DNA of 64,000 nt. Origin: an uncultured Gammaproteobacteria bacterium (GTDB taxonomy: Bacteria > Pseudomonadota > Gammaproteobacteria > Pseudomonadales > Porticoccaceae). The position numbers were made by a program, and so were the translations under genes. The stretch's first letter is position 1, and each line of letters starts with the position of its first letter. The stretch spans positions 124,001-188,000 of the forward strand of contig CAJXQR010000002.1 in assembly GCA_913058345.1 (NCBI GenBank). Reading direction: 5' to 3'. This document shows, one piece after another, positions 8,139-17,928 of the stretch. The notes beneath the pieces are model-generated. The model searched no databases. It saw nothing but the letters and a program-made list of their open reading frames with translations, and had not been told where the DNA came from.

Positions 8139-10025
8139 TTAAGCTGTTTCAGCGAGATCGCCTTTTTCTTCCAGCCAGGCTTTACGATCACTTGCACGCT
8201 TTTTGGCCAGCAGCATATCGAGCAACTCCCGCGCATTGTCGGCATCATCAATGGTGAGGCGCACCAGGCGGCGTGTGTCAGGCGCCATGGTGGTTTCGCG
8301 CAGTTGAATGGGGTTCATCTCCCCTAGCCCCTTGAAGCGGGTAACCTGCACTTTTCCACTGATTTTTTCAGCTTCAATTCTATCCAGCACGCCCTGCTTT
8401 TCCTGCTCGTCGAGGGCATAAAAGACCTCTTTACCGACATCGATGCGAAACAATGGCGGCATCGCCACGTAAACATGACCCGCTGCAACCAGGGGCCGAA
8501 AGTGGCGTACAAAAAGAGCACAAATCAAGGTCGCGATATGGGCGCCGTCAGAGTCGGCATCGGCCAGAATACAGACTTTGTGGTAGCGCAAAGTGCTGAG
8601 ATCATTGCTCTCGGGATCCAGGCCAATAGCGACAGAGATATCGTGAACTTCTTGAGAGGCGAGAATTTGCTGGCTATCGACTTCCCAGGTGTTCAAGATT
8701 TTGCCGCGCAGGGGCATGATGGCTTGAAACTCTCGGTTGCGAGCTTGCTTGGCAGACCCCCCTGCCGAGTCGCCCTCCACCAAAAACAGCTCCGAGCGCT
8801 CGGGCTCGCCACTGGAGCAATCGGCTAGCTTACCCGGCAAAGCGGGGCCAGTAGTGACTTTTTTGCGCGCCACCTTTTTACTCAAGCGCATGCGCCGCTG
8901 GGCATTGCTGATACACAGTTCAGCGAGTTTCTCCGCCTCTTCAGTGTGCTGGTTGAGCCATAGACTGAAGGCGTCTTTTACCACCCCCGAAATAAACGCC
9001 GCCGCTTCGCGGGATGATAAACGCTCTTTAGTCTGTCCCGAAAACTGCGGATCGCGTAGTTTGGCTGAAAGCACGAAGCAGCATTTGTCCCAAATATCAT
9101 CGGGGGCCAGCTTCACCCCCCGTGGCAGAAGGTTACGAAACTCACAAAATTCCCGCGTTGCCTCCAGTAAACCGGTGCGAAAACCATTGACATGGGTACC
9201 ACCCTGAGCAGTGGGAATTAAATTAACGTAGCTTTCCTGGGTAATGTCGCCCCCCTCGGGCAACCACTGCACGGCCCAGTCAACGGCGGCAGCAGCAGCG
9301 CTAAGGCTGCCAGTAAAAGGCTCGGCGGGTAATACGTCCCAACCCTTGGTCGCGGTCTGTAAATAGTCAGACAAACCTTCTTCATAGAGCCAGGTTTCAC
9401 TTTCCCCGGAGGCTTCATCTGTAAACTTTACCTCAAGCCCGGCGCACAACACGGCCTTTGCACGCAAGACATGCTTAAGCCGTGGCAATGAGTACTTGAC
9501 GCTGTCGAAGTATTTGCCATCGGCACGAAATTTTATCTCCGTGCCGGTATTGCGTTTGCCGCAAGTGTCGATGACTTCAAGGTCAGAGGCTTTTTCGCCA
9601 TTGGCAAAACGCATGTAATAGACTTGGGCCTCTCGCCGAATGGTCACCTCCAACTCCAGCGACAAGGCGTTCACTACCGACACACCCACGCCGTGCAGAC
9701 CACCGGAAAACTCATAACTGTCACCAGAAAATTTACCCCCGGCATGCAGGGTGGAGAGAATCACCTCTACCCCCGGCAAACCCTGTTCGGGGTGGATATC
9801 CACCGGCATACCCCGGCCATCATCACCAACGGTGATAGCCCCGTCTTTGTGCAAAATGACGGTAATTTTACGGGCAAAGCCGGCCAATGCCTCATCGACA
9901 CTATTGTCGATCACCTCCTGTGCGAGATGGTTGGGCCGCGTGGTGTCGGTGTACATGCCCGGGCGTTTGCGAACGGGATCGAGACCGGTTAAGACCTCAA
10001 TGGAATCTGCGTTGTATTCACTCAT
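8139..10025 (-). CDS. parE: DNA topoisomerase IV subunit B
   Basis: 628 residues, as in E. coli (630). GHKL ATPase domain: [13 protein letters not shown] (37-49), DDGRGMPV (68-75) and the ATP lid [15 protein letters not shown] (about 108-122). The transducer domain follows. The TOPRIM metal site is VEGDSAGG (416-423) with DADSDG (489-494). It supplies ATP hydrolysis and Mg-dependent cleavage chemistry to ParC. It sits between yqiA and parC, the order seen in enteric bacteria for yqiA-parE. Confidence 0.97.
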   Translation of the reverse strand: MSEYNADSIEVLTGLDPVRKRPGMYTDTTRPNHLAQEVIDNSVDEALAGFARKITVILHKDGAITVGDDGRGMPVDIHPEQGLPGVEVILSTLHAGGKFSGDSYEFSGGLHGVGVSVVNALSLELEVTIRREAQVYYMRFANGEKASDLEVIDTCGKRNTGTEIKFRADGKYFDSVKYSLPRLKHVLRAKAVLCAGLEVKFTDEASGESETWLYEEGLSDYLQTATKGWDVLPAEPFTGSLSAAAAAVDWAVQWLPEGGDITQESYVNLIPTAQGGTHVNGFRTGLLEATREFCEFRNLLPRGVKLAPDDIWDKCCFVLSAKLRDPQFSGQTKERLSSREAAAFISGVVKDAFSLWLNQHTEEAEKLAELCISNAQRRMRLSKKVARKKVTTGPALPGKLADCSSGEPERSELFLVEGDSAGGSAKQARNREFQAIMPLRGKILNTWEVDSQQILASQEVHDISVAIGLDPESNDLSTLRYHKVCILADADSDGAHIATLICALFVRHFRPLVAAGHVYVAMPPLFRIDVGKEVFYALDEQEKQGVLDRIEAEKISGKVQVTRFKGLGEMNPIQLRETTMAPDTRRLVRLTIDDADNARELLDMLLAKKRASDRKAWLEEKGDLAETA

Positions 10026-10076
10026 CTTTGGGTTTCAGGCCTTATAGCTGCTGGGCGCATGTCGCGTTAAGTCTAC

Positions 10077-10646
10077 TCAATGGCTAAGAAAATCGATAAT
10101 AGCGGGTAGGTGTTTTTCAAAGCCGACAAAGCCGTGGTCACCACCAGGTTCAACAACAAGCTGACAGTCGGCGTATTTTTCTGCGGCCAAACGATAATCG
10201 AGCACCTCGTCGCCCGTTTGCAGGAGCACTAAAAAATCTGCGGGCTGCGTGATGGGTTCGACATCGAAAGCCTCGAGTTGGTCGAGATGCTCTTGTTCAA
10301 TGCAATGCACCTCGCCAGTGTGGTAATTGGCCTGGTCACCCAGCAAATAGTCACGCCCCAACCAAGGCTGAACTGCCGGGTTAATCAATACAGCTCGAGA
10401 ATGGTACTTAGCCGCGAGGTAAGTCGCATAAAAACCACCCATTGAGCTGCCGGCAAAATAGAGCGTGCCGGACAAATCGGCGATAAGCGCTTCTAGCTGC
10501 GCCATTGCCACACCGGGGAAAGGACTCAGAAAGGGGCAAACGAAGTCGATATCGGGACGATTTGTGGCCAGCCAGGCATGGGTCTGACGTGCCTTGGCCG
10601 AATCTGGCGAGCTGTTGAAACCATGAATATAGACGAGTGAAGGCAC
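10077..10646 (-). CDS. yqiA: YqiA family esterase
   Basis: 189 residues. A single-domain alpha/beta hydrolase with oxyanion motif HGF (8-10), nucleophile S68 in GSSMG, acid D near the DEVLD segment and a catalytic histidine in the GGDHGF motif close to the C-terminus. E. coli YqiA hydrolyses short acyl esters; the physiological substrate is unknown. It lies between cpdA and parE in the conserved order nudF-yqiB-cpdA-yqiA-parE. Confidence 0.92.
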   Translation of the reverse strand: MPSLVYIHGFNSSPDSAKARQTHAWLATNRPDIDFVCPFLSPFPGVAMAQLEALIADLSGTLYFAGSSMGGFYATYLAAKYHSRAVLINPAVQPWLGRDYLLGDQANYHTGEVHCIEQEHLDQLEAFDVEPITQPADFLVLLQTGDEVLDYRLAAEKYADCQLVVEPGGDHGFVGFEKHLPAIIDFLSH

Positions 10647-10761
10647 AATCTTGTTTCGTATGACAGAAAGGCGTGATTATAGCCACTGCCAGGTAGTAAT
10701 GAATAGCGCGCACGCCGTCTTCACCTACCCTCTACAGCGTCAAGAATTTTGTCACCGGCAA

Positions 10762-11556
10762 TTAATATCCAGCCATAGCATGGTCAACCTTGTGCTCAAT
10801 GTCAGACAAGTGGCGCACCCCTGTGGTGATTTGACCATCGGGATGCAGATCAATCCAGCGATAGCCCGGCATACCGTCACTCATGGCAAAATCAGCACTC
10901 TCACTGGCAAACTGAAAACAGGTGGACGGTGTCGTATAAACATCACACTCAGCCCATTTTGCAGAAAATTCCTGATGCACATGCCCGGTGAACAGGGCTT
11001 TAACATTACCCGACGCCCGTATAATGCCCTCAAAATCATCGGCGTTGGCAATGCGCTGTTTATCCAGCCAGTCACAGCCCACTGGCATGGGCGGGTGATG
11101 CATAAAAATGACAAAGGGTGACTCCGGTTCAGCCCGCAGACTCTGTTCGAGAAACATTAATTCTTCATCCACGAGTCTACCGCCCACTTCCCCAGGTATG
11201 GCCGTATTCAAAGACAAGACCCGCCAGGAGCCCAGCTCCAGTAAAGGCCAGTAGGGTGAGGAAATAAAGCCGCTCTGCATCACCGCAAAGTCATCGTGAT
11301 TGCCTGGCAACCAGGCGTAGGGAATTTCGAAAAACTGGGCTTGCTCAGAAAACAGGCGATAGGCGCTATGCTTACCTTTTGCCGCGACATCGCCTGTGAC
11401 CATCATCATATCGGCATAATCGCGGCGCGAAGAAATATCGGCAAGCACTTTACTGAAGCTGTCGTAAGTGCAAATACCGGCTAAACGATGATCGCGTGTT
11501 TCACCAATATGCAAGTCGGTAATCTGTACGAGGTGGCGTATATTTCGGTCAATCAT
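10762..11556 (-). CDS. cpdA: 3',5'-cyclic AMP phosphodiesterase
   Basis: 264 residues, calcineurin-like metallophosphoesterase. Metal-binding motifs are in the right order: TDLHIG (D14, H16), TGDVA (D56), GNHDD (86-89), an HHPP histidine in the middle and GHVH near residue 200. It hydrolyses cAMP in the cytoplasm and so tunes CRP signalling. The start ATG overlaps a stop codon upstream (ATGA), implying translational coupling to the preceding short frame or to yqiB. Confidence 0.93.
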   Translation of the reverse strand: MIDRNIRHLVQITDLHIGETRDHRLAGICTYDSFSKVLADISSRRDYADMMMVTGDVAAKGKHSAYRLFSEQAQFFEIPYAWLPGNHDDFAVMQSGFISSPYWPLLELGSWRVLSLNTAIPGEVGGRLVDEELMFLEQSLRAEPESPFVIFMHHPPMPVGCDWLDKQRIANADDFEGIIRASGNVKALFTGHVHQEFSAKWAECDVYTTPSTCFQFASESADFAMSDGMPGYRWIDLHPDGQITTGVRHLSDIEHKVDHAMAGY

Positions 11557-11678
11557 CGAGCCACCCTTGCTTGGGTGTCAGATTGAATAGCCTGGATTTG
11601 ATCAGCAGGTAACCCGTAATGCGGAGTTAAAATCTGCTGGGTTTGATGAGCGTAAAGATAAGCAAAACTATTGAACAC
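11553..11678 (-). CDS. Possible small ORF between yqiB and cpdA
   Basis: A 41-codon frame from a GTG at 11678 (MFNSFAYLYAHQTQQILTPH and onward) ends in TGA overlapping the cpdA ATG. AAGAGAG stands close to the GTG. The frame fills the 145-bp gap between yqiB and cpdA exactly and has a protein-like composition, but I recognise no relative. It may be a leader that couples cpdA translation, or chance. Confidence 0.3.
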   Translation of the reverse strand: MFNSFAYLYAHQTQQILTPHYGLPADQIQAIQSDTQARVAR

Positions 11679-11700
11679 TTCTCTCTTTAAAAGCTTGTTC

Positions 11701-12207
11701 TCAAGTCGTATCGAGTGCAGGCACTGGCCCACCCACGGCATAGCCTTGTTGGCGACAAAGGACCAACCACTCTTCGAGAAATTGGTTCCATTGACGCTTT
11801 TCATCAGGCTGAAACATGTGTTGATTAGGATAAGCATTGTTAGGACGTACACCACGATTGCTGCCATAGGTAATCACTTCGGCGAGTTGCGCATCATGAT
11901 ACAAGCGCACCGTTAACATCGGTGGTTTGAACCAACGAACTGTGACTGGTTTATCAGTCCTTTCAGACCGAGTGTCGAGTGCCTCGCTAGCACCCCTTTC
12001 CCGCTGCTCAATGGACAACAAAGTGGTATAAGTGGTTCGCTCCAGAACGGTCAATATAACTTCATGATCGGTTTCAAGGTCGGCACCAAGAGACAAACCA
12101 ATGCGCCGTTCGCGTTTGCTATACAGATCTGGGAACAACGCGAACAGGCGGGCGTAGTTTGCTTCACAGGAAGCCATAAATGCTTTTAAATCAACTTGGT
12201 AGCGCAA
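11701..12207 (-). CDS. yqiB: DUF1249 protein YqiB
   Basis: 168 residues. Fits DUF1249: an N-terminal helix (CEANYARLFALFP), a central beta-rich part with VLERTTYTTLL and MLTVRLYHDAQLAEVI, and a C-terminal NQFLEEWL helix. The function is unknown; it sits between nudF and cpdA as in E. coli. It looks cytoplasmic. A frame on the same strand at 11553-11867 overlaps its 3' half but is mostly a shadow. Confidence 0.9.
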   Translation of the reverse strand: MRYQVDLKAFMASCEANYARLFALFPDLYSKRERRIGLSLGADLETDHEVILTVLERTTYTTLLSIEQRERGASEALDTRSERTDKPVTVRWFKPPMLTVRLYHDAQLAEVITYGSNRGVRPNNAYPNQHMFQPDEKRQWNQFLEEWLVLCRQQGYAVGGPVPALDTT

Positions 12208-12273
12208 ATTTTGCCTCTTTAATATCGAACATTTTTGAGTGTAGCAACAGGTCTCAGAGGCATTTGGCCCACT

Positions 12274-12891
12274 TCAACTTAACGCTTGTCGCAAGCGGTC
12301 ACGGTTTAGTTGCAACCATTGTAAGCAAATAATCGTCGCGGCATTATTACATTGTCCCGCCGCCAAAGCGTCAAAGGCTTCTTTTTCACTCAGAATATGC
12401 AGAAGGATATCCTCATTCTCGCTGTCCAGGCCAAAGTGGCCGCCTTTGTCAGGCAAACGCCCTAACCCACAAAATAACTCCACGCGCTCATTGCTGCCGC
12501 CGGGGCTCGGCAGGTAATCGCAAATGGGTAGCAACTCCACGCAATCAATACCCGCTTCTTCGATCAGTTCGCGGCTTGCCACATTTTCCGAGGTCTCGCC
12601 CGCCTCAACAATACCGGCAACGACTTCAAGCTGCCAGGGACCTTCTGGCAAACCTACGGCACCGACGCGAAACTGCTCAACTAAACCCACACGCTGGCGC
12701 TCGGGATCGTAAAGTAATACACCAACAGCCCAACCGCGTACAAATAGCTCTCGGGTAAACGCCTGACTCCACCCACCTTCGAACAGGCGGTGGCGCAGGT
12801 GCAGTTTTTCCATTGAAAAGAAACCCTTATATACCACCTCACGAGAAATAATCTCGACATCGTCGTCACCCAATGATTGAAATTTTTTCAT
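12274..12891 (-). CDS. nudF: ADP-ribose pyrophosphatase
   Basis: 205 residues. Nudix hydrolase with the complete box GIVEAGETSENVASRELIEEAG (residues 93-114) and the NudF-type WQLEVVAG entry plus the downstream SPGGSNE motif. It cleaves ADP-ribose to AMP and ribose 5-phosphate. It is the first gene of the leftward block and is divergent from tolC, the classical gammaproteobacterial arrangement; the 153-bp intergenic region should hold both promoters. Confidence 0.93.
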   Translation of the reverse strand: MKKFQSLGDDDVEIISREVVYKGFFSMEKLHLRHRLFEGGWSQAFTRELFVRGWAVGVLLYDPERQRVGLVEQFRVGAVGLPEGPWQLEVVAGIVEAGETSENVASRELIEEAGIDCVELLPICDYLPSPGGSNERVELFCGLGRLPDKGGHFGLDSENEDILLHILSEKEAFDALAAGQCNNAATIICLQWLQLNRDRLRQALS

Positions 12892-13044
12892 TCACTTTCT
12901 CTCCTTGCCAGTCGGATCATTATCCAACTTTCATTTGCAAATAATTTATATTTAAAAACTTGAATAAAGGGTACGCCACCGTTTCTATCTGCTAGACTAG
13001 CCAGCTTTTAATTATTCATTCAATCACGTTCATAGGACAAGTTC

Positions 13045-14466
13045 ATGTCTAAGCTGATCTCAAAGACTCTGGGCAGCTTGCTATTAATAGCAAGCTGCGC
13101 CGCACCGTTACACGCGGAAACACTGGCTGAAATCTATCAACTAGCATTGAATAACGATGCACAATTAAAAGCAGCACACGCTGCTTTTAAGGCGGGGAAA
13201 CAGTCCATCCCTTTGGCCCGTGCGGGACTGCTGCCAACGCTAACAGGTGGTGTCGTCATCAGTGATGGCGATGGCGATACACGCTCTTTTCGCACCCTCA
13301 ATGTGCCCGGCAACACCCTTAGTGAAGATACAGTCGGGAAAGAAGATAGTGAAAGTGAGTATTACTTCCTCACATTGACTCAGCCTCTTTTCGACCTGCC
13401 TGCCTGGTTCACCTTCAAGCAGGGCTTTGACCTCGACCAACAAGCCAGTGCTGAACTCGCTGCGGCACAGCAATCCTTAATCATACGCGTTGCCAATGCC
13501 TATACTGAGGTCTTGCGCACCAGTGAAAATCTAGTCACCGCTAAAGCTGAACAACGCGCCATTGGCCGTCAACTCGAGCAAACCAAGGAACGCTTCGACG
13601 TCGGCCTACTCGCGATAACCAGTGTCCACGAAGCTCAGGCGGCTTACGACGATGCTCGTGTGAACACCCTTGAAGCTGAAAGTGAGCTCGATATCGCTTT
13701 CGAGGCTCTGGAAGTGATGACTGGTCAAACGCATACTAAACTGGCTGGACTCTCAGCAGACTTTCCTATCAAGCCAGCCGACCTCGCTGGCCGGGAAGCC
13801 TGGGTGAACTTTGCCCTGGAAAATAATTTCACACTCGCTGCCGCACGCTTAGACATGATGGCCGCTGAAAACAACGCCAAAGCCAAACGCGCTGAACATT
13901 TGCCGACTCTTTCCGCCCAGGTGAGCTACGCCAACGAGCATACCGATGGCACCTTGTCACCCGACAATGGACGCAACCAACCCTTTTCCTACGATGATGA
14001 GCCGCTGGTCTTTTCGGTGCGACTCGATGCCCCTCTCTATACTGGGGGTCTCGTCACGGCGGAGCGCAAAATAGCTCAACAGGAATTTATTCAGGCCCAG
14101 GAAAACCTGCTGTACATCCAGCGCAGCATCACCCAGCAAGCCCGATCTCAACACCTAAAAGTACACACCAACAGTGCGCGTGTTAAAGCCAGAAGCCTGG
14201 GCATTGTTTCGGCCCAAAGTGCTCTGGAAGCGACCCAGGCCGGTTTCGATGTTGGCACACGCAATATTGTCGACCTGCTGATTTCGCAGCGTCTGTTGTA
14301 TCAAGCTCAGCGCGACTATGCTAACGCCCGTTACGACTATATTTTAAGTATGCTCAATCTGAAAGAAGTTGCCGGTTTACTGAGTCCGGACGATATCATC
14401 AAGCTCAATATCTGGATGAAACCTGAGCTGGAGGTGGGTAAATCTGCTTCTCGAGTACAGTTGTAA
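13045..14466 (+). CDS. tolC: TolC family outer membrane channel
   Basis: 473 residues. The signal peptide MSKLISKTLGSLLLIASCAA is cleaved after LHA. Two OEP repeats of long helices and beta hairpins follow (first about 25-225, second about 245-445), as in trimeric TolC. It serves as the outer membrane exit duct for tripartite efflux pumps and type I secretion. The last 62 bases overlap the end of the convergent waaA. ATAGGACAAG upstream gives a modest ribosome binding site. Confidence 0.93.
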   Translation: MSKLISKTLGSLLLIASCAAPLHAETLAEIYQLALNNDAQLKAAHAAFKAGKQSIPLARAGLLPTLTGGVVISDGDGDTRSFRTLNVPGNTLSEDTVGKEDSESEYYFLTLTQPLFDLPAWFTFKQGFDLDQQASAELAAAQQSLIIRVANAYTEVLRTSENLVTAKAEQRAIGRQLEQTKERFDVGLLAITSVHEAQAAYDDARVNTLEAESELDIAFEALEVMTGQTHTKLAGLSADFPIKPADLAGREAWVNFALENNFTLAAARLDMMAAENNAKAKRAEHLPTLSAQVSYANEHTDGTLSPDNGRNQPFSYDDEPLVFSVRLDAPLYTGGLVTAERKIAQQEFIQAQENLLYIQRSITQQARSQHLKVHTNSARVKARSLGIVSAQSALEATQAGFDVGTRNIVDLLISQRLLYQAQRDYANARYDYILSMLNLKEVAGLLSPDDIIKLNIWMKPELEVGKSASRVQL

Positions 14467-15721
14467 GTCTGTTCAGCGCTCCGCGGTTGGCTTCGGTCAC
14501 CGCGAGCGCGGCACTGGACATTTGCTGATACAAGTCTGCATCGGTCAGGAGTGCCAACACCTGCTCTGCCAATTCAAAAGCCGTTGCACAAATCGCCAGG
14601 CCTCCGGCCTCACCCAACAAACGGCTCACCTCGGTAAAGTTAAACAGATACGGCCCACTTAAAACGGGCACCCCCCAGGCAGCGGGCTCGATCAAATTGT
14701 GGCCACCCACATCGACCAAACTACCACCGACAAAGGTCATATCACTGGCGCCACAAAAGCTCAGCAACTCTCCCATAGTGTCGCCCAATAGAATCTGCAC
14801 CTTGTCCGATAGTTCGCTTTCAGTGGCTTGTAAGGTACTGCGTCGCACGACGTGATAATTGCTAGCGGCGCAAAGATCGGCGACCTCCGCAAAGCGCTCA
14901 GGGTGGCGGGGCACCAGCACCAAAAGCACATCGGGCTGGTGTTTTAGAATCTGCTCGTAAGCAGCGAGTATAATTTCATCTTCCCCCCGATGAGTACTGG
15001 CCGCCAGCCATATGGGTCTGGCAGCAGAGCCCTGCCACTGTTTTTTAAGCGCCGCCGCTTTCTGCCGAAGTGTGTCACTGAGTTGAAGATCAAACTTAAT
15101 ATTACCGGTAACCTCCAGCGCGCTTTCCTTAACGCCACGTTGCAAAAAGCGCTCGCCATCAGCCTGTGTTTGCGCCGCGACCACAGATAAGCGGCCTAAC
15201 ATTGGTCGAGCTAAAGCTTCTATCTTTGCATAGCCCGCAGCCGATTTTTCTGACAAGCGCCCATTGGCCAGCACGACCGGAGTAGCCCGACGATGACAGG
15301 CATGGATCAAATTGGGCCAAAGCTCTGTTTCCATAATCACCAATATAGTCGGGTGAACACGCTTCAGAAAACGCGCAATGGCATCGGGCATATCGTAAGG
15401 TGCGTAACAGTGCTCGACACTGTTGCCGAAGATTTTCTCGACCTGCTCCGAACCGGTCGGCGTCATCGTTGTTACTAGCACAATCCGTTCGGGATATTGT
15501 TGCTGTAGCCGTCGAATCATCGGCGCAGCGGCAATAGTTTCGCCGACCGAGACGGCGTGCACCCAAATCACTTGTCGGGTATCAGGCAAGCTCTCAACAA
15601 GCCCAAAACGCTCCCCCCAACGCCGGCGATAGGCCGGTGCGCGACGGCCACGCCAAAGCAGGCGCATCAAAATCAAGGGCAAACAGAGATAAATCAACAA
15701 TGTGTAAAATAATCGAGCCAA
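14405..15721 (-). CDS. waaA: Kdo transferase
   Basis: 438 residues. A single N-terminal membrane anchor (LFYTLLIYLCLPLILMRLLW) precedes the GT30 fold. Conserved phrases include WVHAVSVGETIAA with the catalytic glutamate, TTMTPTGSEQV, METELWPNL, and near the C-terminus GGSLVDVGGHNLIEPAAWG. It transfers Kdo from CMP-Kdo to lipid IVA on the inner face of the cytoplasmic membrane. Its 3' end overlaps tolC tail to tail by 62 bp. Confidence 0.96.
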   Translation of the reverse strand: MARLFYTLLIYLCLPLILMRLLWRGRRAPAYRRRWGERFGLVESLPDTRQVIWVHAVSVGETIAAAPMIRRLQQQYPERIVLVTTMTPTGSEQVEKIFGNSVEHCYAPYDMPDAIARFLKRVHPTILVIMETELWPNLIHACHRRATPVVLANGRLSEKSAAGYAKIEALARPMLGRLSVVAAQTQADGERFLQRGVKESALEVTGNIKFDLQLSDTLRQKAAALKKQWQGSAARPIWLAASTHRGEDEIILAAYEQILKHQPDVLLVLVPRHPERFAEVADLCAASNYHVVRRSTLQATESELSDKVQILLGDTMGELLSFCGASDMTFVGGSLVDVGGHNLIEPAAWGVPVLSGPYLFNFTEVSRLLGEAGGLAICATAFELAEQVLALLTDADLYQQMSSAALAVTEANRGALNRLTTVLEKQIYPPPAQVSSRY

Positions 15722-15830
15722 GCGGTGCCTCCAGGTGGGGGCAGCATACCGAGGCCGATGGATAGCCGCAAAAGGTTTTGCACAAAGCGCTATAATCTTG
15801 AAAACTCAAACGCCTGGAAACAAATCCCCT

Positions 15831-17066
15831 ATGCCAGCAAGTTCCGATAGCGTCAAAGCGCGCGATAAGGTGCAAACAGATATCACCATCATCGGCGGCG
15901 GTATAGCCGGACTCTGGTTACTTCATCGCCTCTGTCAGCGTGGCTACAACGCCATTTTACTAGAGAGCAAGGCTCTGGGGAGTGAGCAGAGCGTTGCGAG
16001 CCAGGGCATGATACACGGTGGTATTAAGTACACACTCAGCGGACTGCTAACGGGAGCTTCTGAAGCCATTGCCGATATGCCGGGCTACTGGCGTCAATGC
16101 CTGCAAGGCGATGGAGAGATTGATCTACGTGGCTGCAAACTCCTCAGCGACCATTTCTATTTATGGTCGAGCGCAAAGGCCACGTCACGCCTGACGACGT
16201 TTTTTGCCAGCAAGGCGACACGAGGGCGCGTTGACAAAGTCACTGATGCCCAACTGCCCCCACTCTTTCAGGTACCTGAATTCAAGGGCTCGGTGTATAA
16301 ACTCGTGGACATGGTGCTGGACGTACCCTCCCTGGTTCGCCAACTCGCCGCGCCATTGCACTCACGTATTTTCCAAATTGACTGGCAAACATCAGCACTC
16401 AAGCGCCAGGCCGACGGCTGCCATGCCATTGAAATTGTCAGTCGTGGGCAAAGACTAGAGCTCAATACCTCAGCCATCGTGCTTACCGCCGGACGAGGCA
16501 ACGGCGAACTGCTCAAACAACTCGGCGCCTCTAGCCCGGCCATGCAACTCCGCCCCTTGCAGCAGGTGCTGGTCAAACATCGCCACCCCCACCAGTTTTT
16601 TGGTCATGGCCTCGGTGGAGAGACGACCCCCCGCGTCACTATTTCAAGTCACAGTTGTGACGACGGTAGCCAGGTATGGTATCTCGGCGGCTCTCTCGCA
16701 GAAAAAGGCGCGAGCCAAAGCAGTGGCGAGCTAATCGATTGTGCTCAACGAGAGATGGCTGAATTGCTGCCCTGGGTGGATCTTAGCAAGGCCCAATGGG
16801 CGACACTCCCCGTCGAGCGTGCCGAGCCACTACAGCGTCATTTTGCCCGCCCCGATCAAGCTTACGCCGACTGGGCAGGCAATTGTCAAAACGTTATCGC
16901 CGCCTGGCCGACCAAACTCACTCTTGCCCCCAATCTGGCGACACAAGTGGTTGCCCTGTTGGATAATAAAGGCATCAAACCACGCTATTCTTCGCCGCTT
17001 ATCCTGCCTCTCTCATCACCAGGTATAGCGCCAGCACCCTGGCAGACGCTATTTGGAGACGCTTAA
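15831..17066 (+). CDS. FAD-dependent oxidoreductase (DAO family)
   Basis: 411 residues when started at ATG 15831, with GGAAAC about ten bases upstream; the frame is open further 5' but that part is not protein-like. Rossmann dinucleotide site IIGGGIAGLWLLHRL and the following acidic ESKALG strand bind FAD. SQGMIHGGIKY is the DAO/GlpD-type flavin loop. Substrate unknown. It overlaps the next gene by one base (TAATG), so the two are co-translated and may act together. It is divergent from waaA. Confidence 0.85.
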   Translation: MPASSDSVKARDKVQTDITIIGGGIAGLWLLHRLCQRGYNAILLESKALGSEQSVASQGMIHGGIKYTLSGLLTGASEAIADMPGYWRQCLQGDGEIDLRGCKLLSDHFYLWSSAKATSRLTTFFASKATRGRVDKVTDAQLPPLFQVPEFKGSVYKLVDMVLDVPSLVRQLAAPLHSRIFQIDWQTSALKRQADGCHAIEIVSRGQRLELNTSAIVLTAGRGNGELLKQLGASSPAMQLRPLQQVLVKHRHPHQFFGHGLGGETTPRVTISSHSCDDGSQVWYLGGSLAEKGASQSSGELIDCAQREMAELLPWVDLSKAQWATLPVERAEPLQRHFARPDQAYADWAGNCQNVIAAWPTKLTLAPNLATQVVALLDNKGIKPRYSSPLILPLSSPGIAPAPWQTLFGDA

Positions 17067-17857
17067 TGCTACCTAGACGCACCCTCGGGAAAACCGATAT
17101 GGAGGTCAGCCTGCTCGGGCTCGGTACGGTTAAACTCGGTCGAAATCAAGGGGTGAAGTACCCCCAACACTTTAAAATCCCTGACGACAAAGAAGCGGCG
17201 ACACTGATTGCCCTGGCTAAGGATAGCGGTATTAACCTGATCGACACGGCGCCCGCCTATGGCAATAGTGAGCAGCGCCTCGGCAAATTGCTCAAAGGGC
17301 AGCGCCAGGACTGGCTGATTTGTACCAAGGTTGGGGAAGAGTTTATCAATGGCCAATCACACTATGATTTCTCCCCGGAGCACGCTCGCAGTAGCGTGGA
17401 GCGCAGCCTTCGTCGACTAAATACCGACGTACTCGACATTGTCCTCATTCATTCCGACGGTAACGACGAAGAAATACTGCGCCAGCATGGCACGCTGAAT
17501 GCGTTGGCAGCGCTTAAAAAAGAAGGGAAAATCCGCGCAATCGGCATGTCGACCAAAACCGTCGAAGGCGGTCTGCTGGCCGCTGAACAAGGCGATGTGG
17601 TAATGATTACCTGGAACCTGCAGTACCCGCATGACATACCAGTCGCCGATTACTGCCACCAGCAGGGCAAAGGTGTGCTGATCAAAAAAGCACTGGCCAG
17701 CGGCCATAGCGCGCAAACTCAACCATTGGGTAGCGGTAGGGGCGATGACCCGATAAAACGCTGCTTTAAGATGATTTTTGCCCATCCCGGCGTCCACAGC
17801 GCCATCATTGGCACGATTAATCCCGACCATCTTCGCGCTAACCTTAGTGCGATATAA
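17066..17857 (+). CDS. Aldo/keto reductase
   Basis: 263 residues. A TIM-barrel reductase with LGLGTVKLG at the start, active-site D and Y in NLIDTAPAYGNSE, lysine in ICTKVGEE and histidine in VLIHSDG. The C-terminal IIGTINPDHL binds NADPH. It is shorter than many members but complete. It is translationally coupled to the FAD oxidoreductase upstream. Substrate unknown. Confidence 0.88.
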   Translation: MLPRRTLGKTDMEVSLLGLGTVKLGRNQGVKYPQHFKIPDDKEAATLIALAKDSGINLIDTAPAYGNSEQRLGKLLKGQRQDWLICTKVGEEFINGQSHYDFSPEHARSSVERSLRRLNTDVLDIVLIHSDGNDEEILRQHGTLNALAALKKEGKIRAIGMSTKTVEGGLLAAEQGDVVMITWNLQYPHDIPVADYCHQQGKGVLIKKALASGHSAQTQPLGSGRGDDPIKRCFKMIFAHPGVHSAIIGTINPDHLRANLSAI

Positions 17858-17928
17858 CGCACAATTAACGTATCTCAGGCTGGGCTATACTCCCTTGCTG
17901 GCAAGCCCGACAAGCAGATGCAAAACAC

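Noticed and set aside
8475-9207. Long plus-strand frames antisense to parE
   Set aside because: Typical shadows of a GC-biased coding strand; no start signals and low-complexity composition.
15735-15830. Longer N-terminus for the FAD oxidoreductase
   Set aside because: The extra residues are not protein-like, and ATG 15831 is followed closely by the Rossmann motif at the usual distance.
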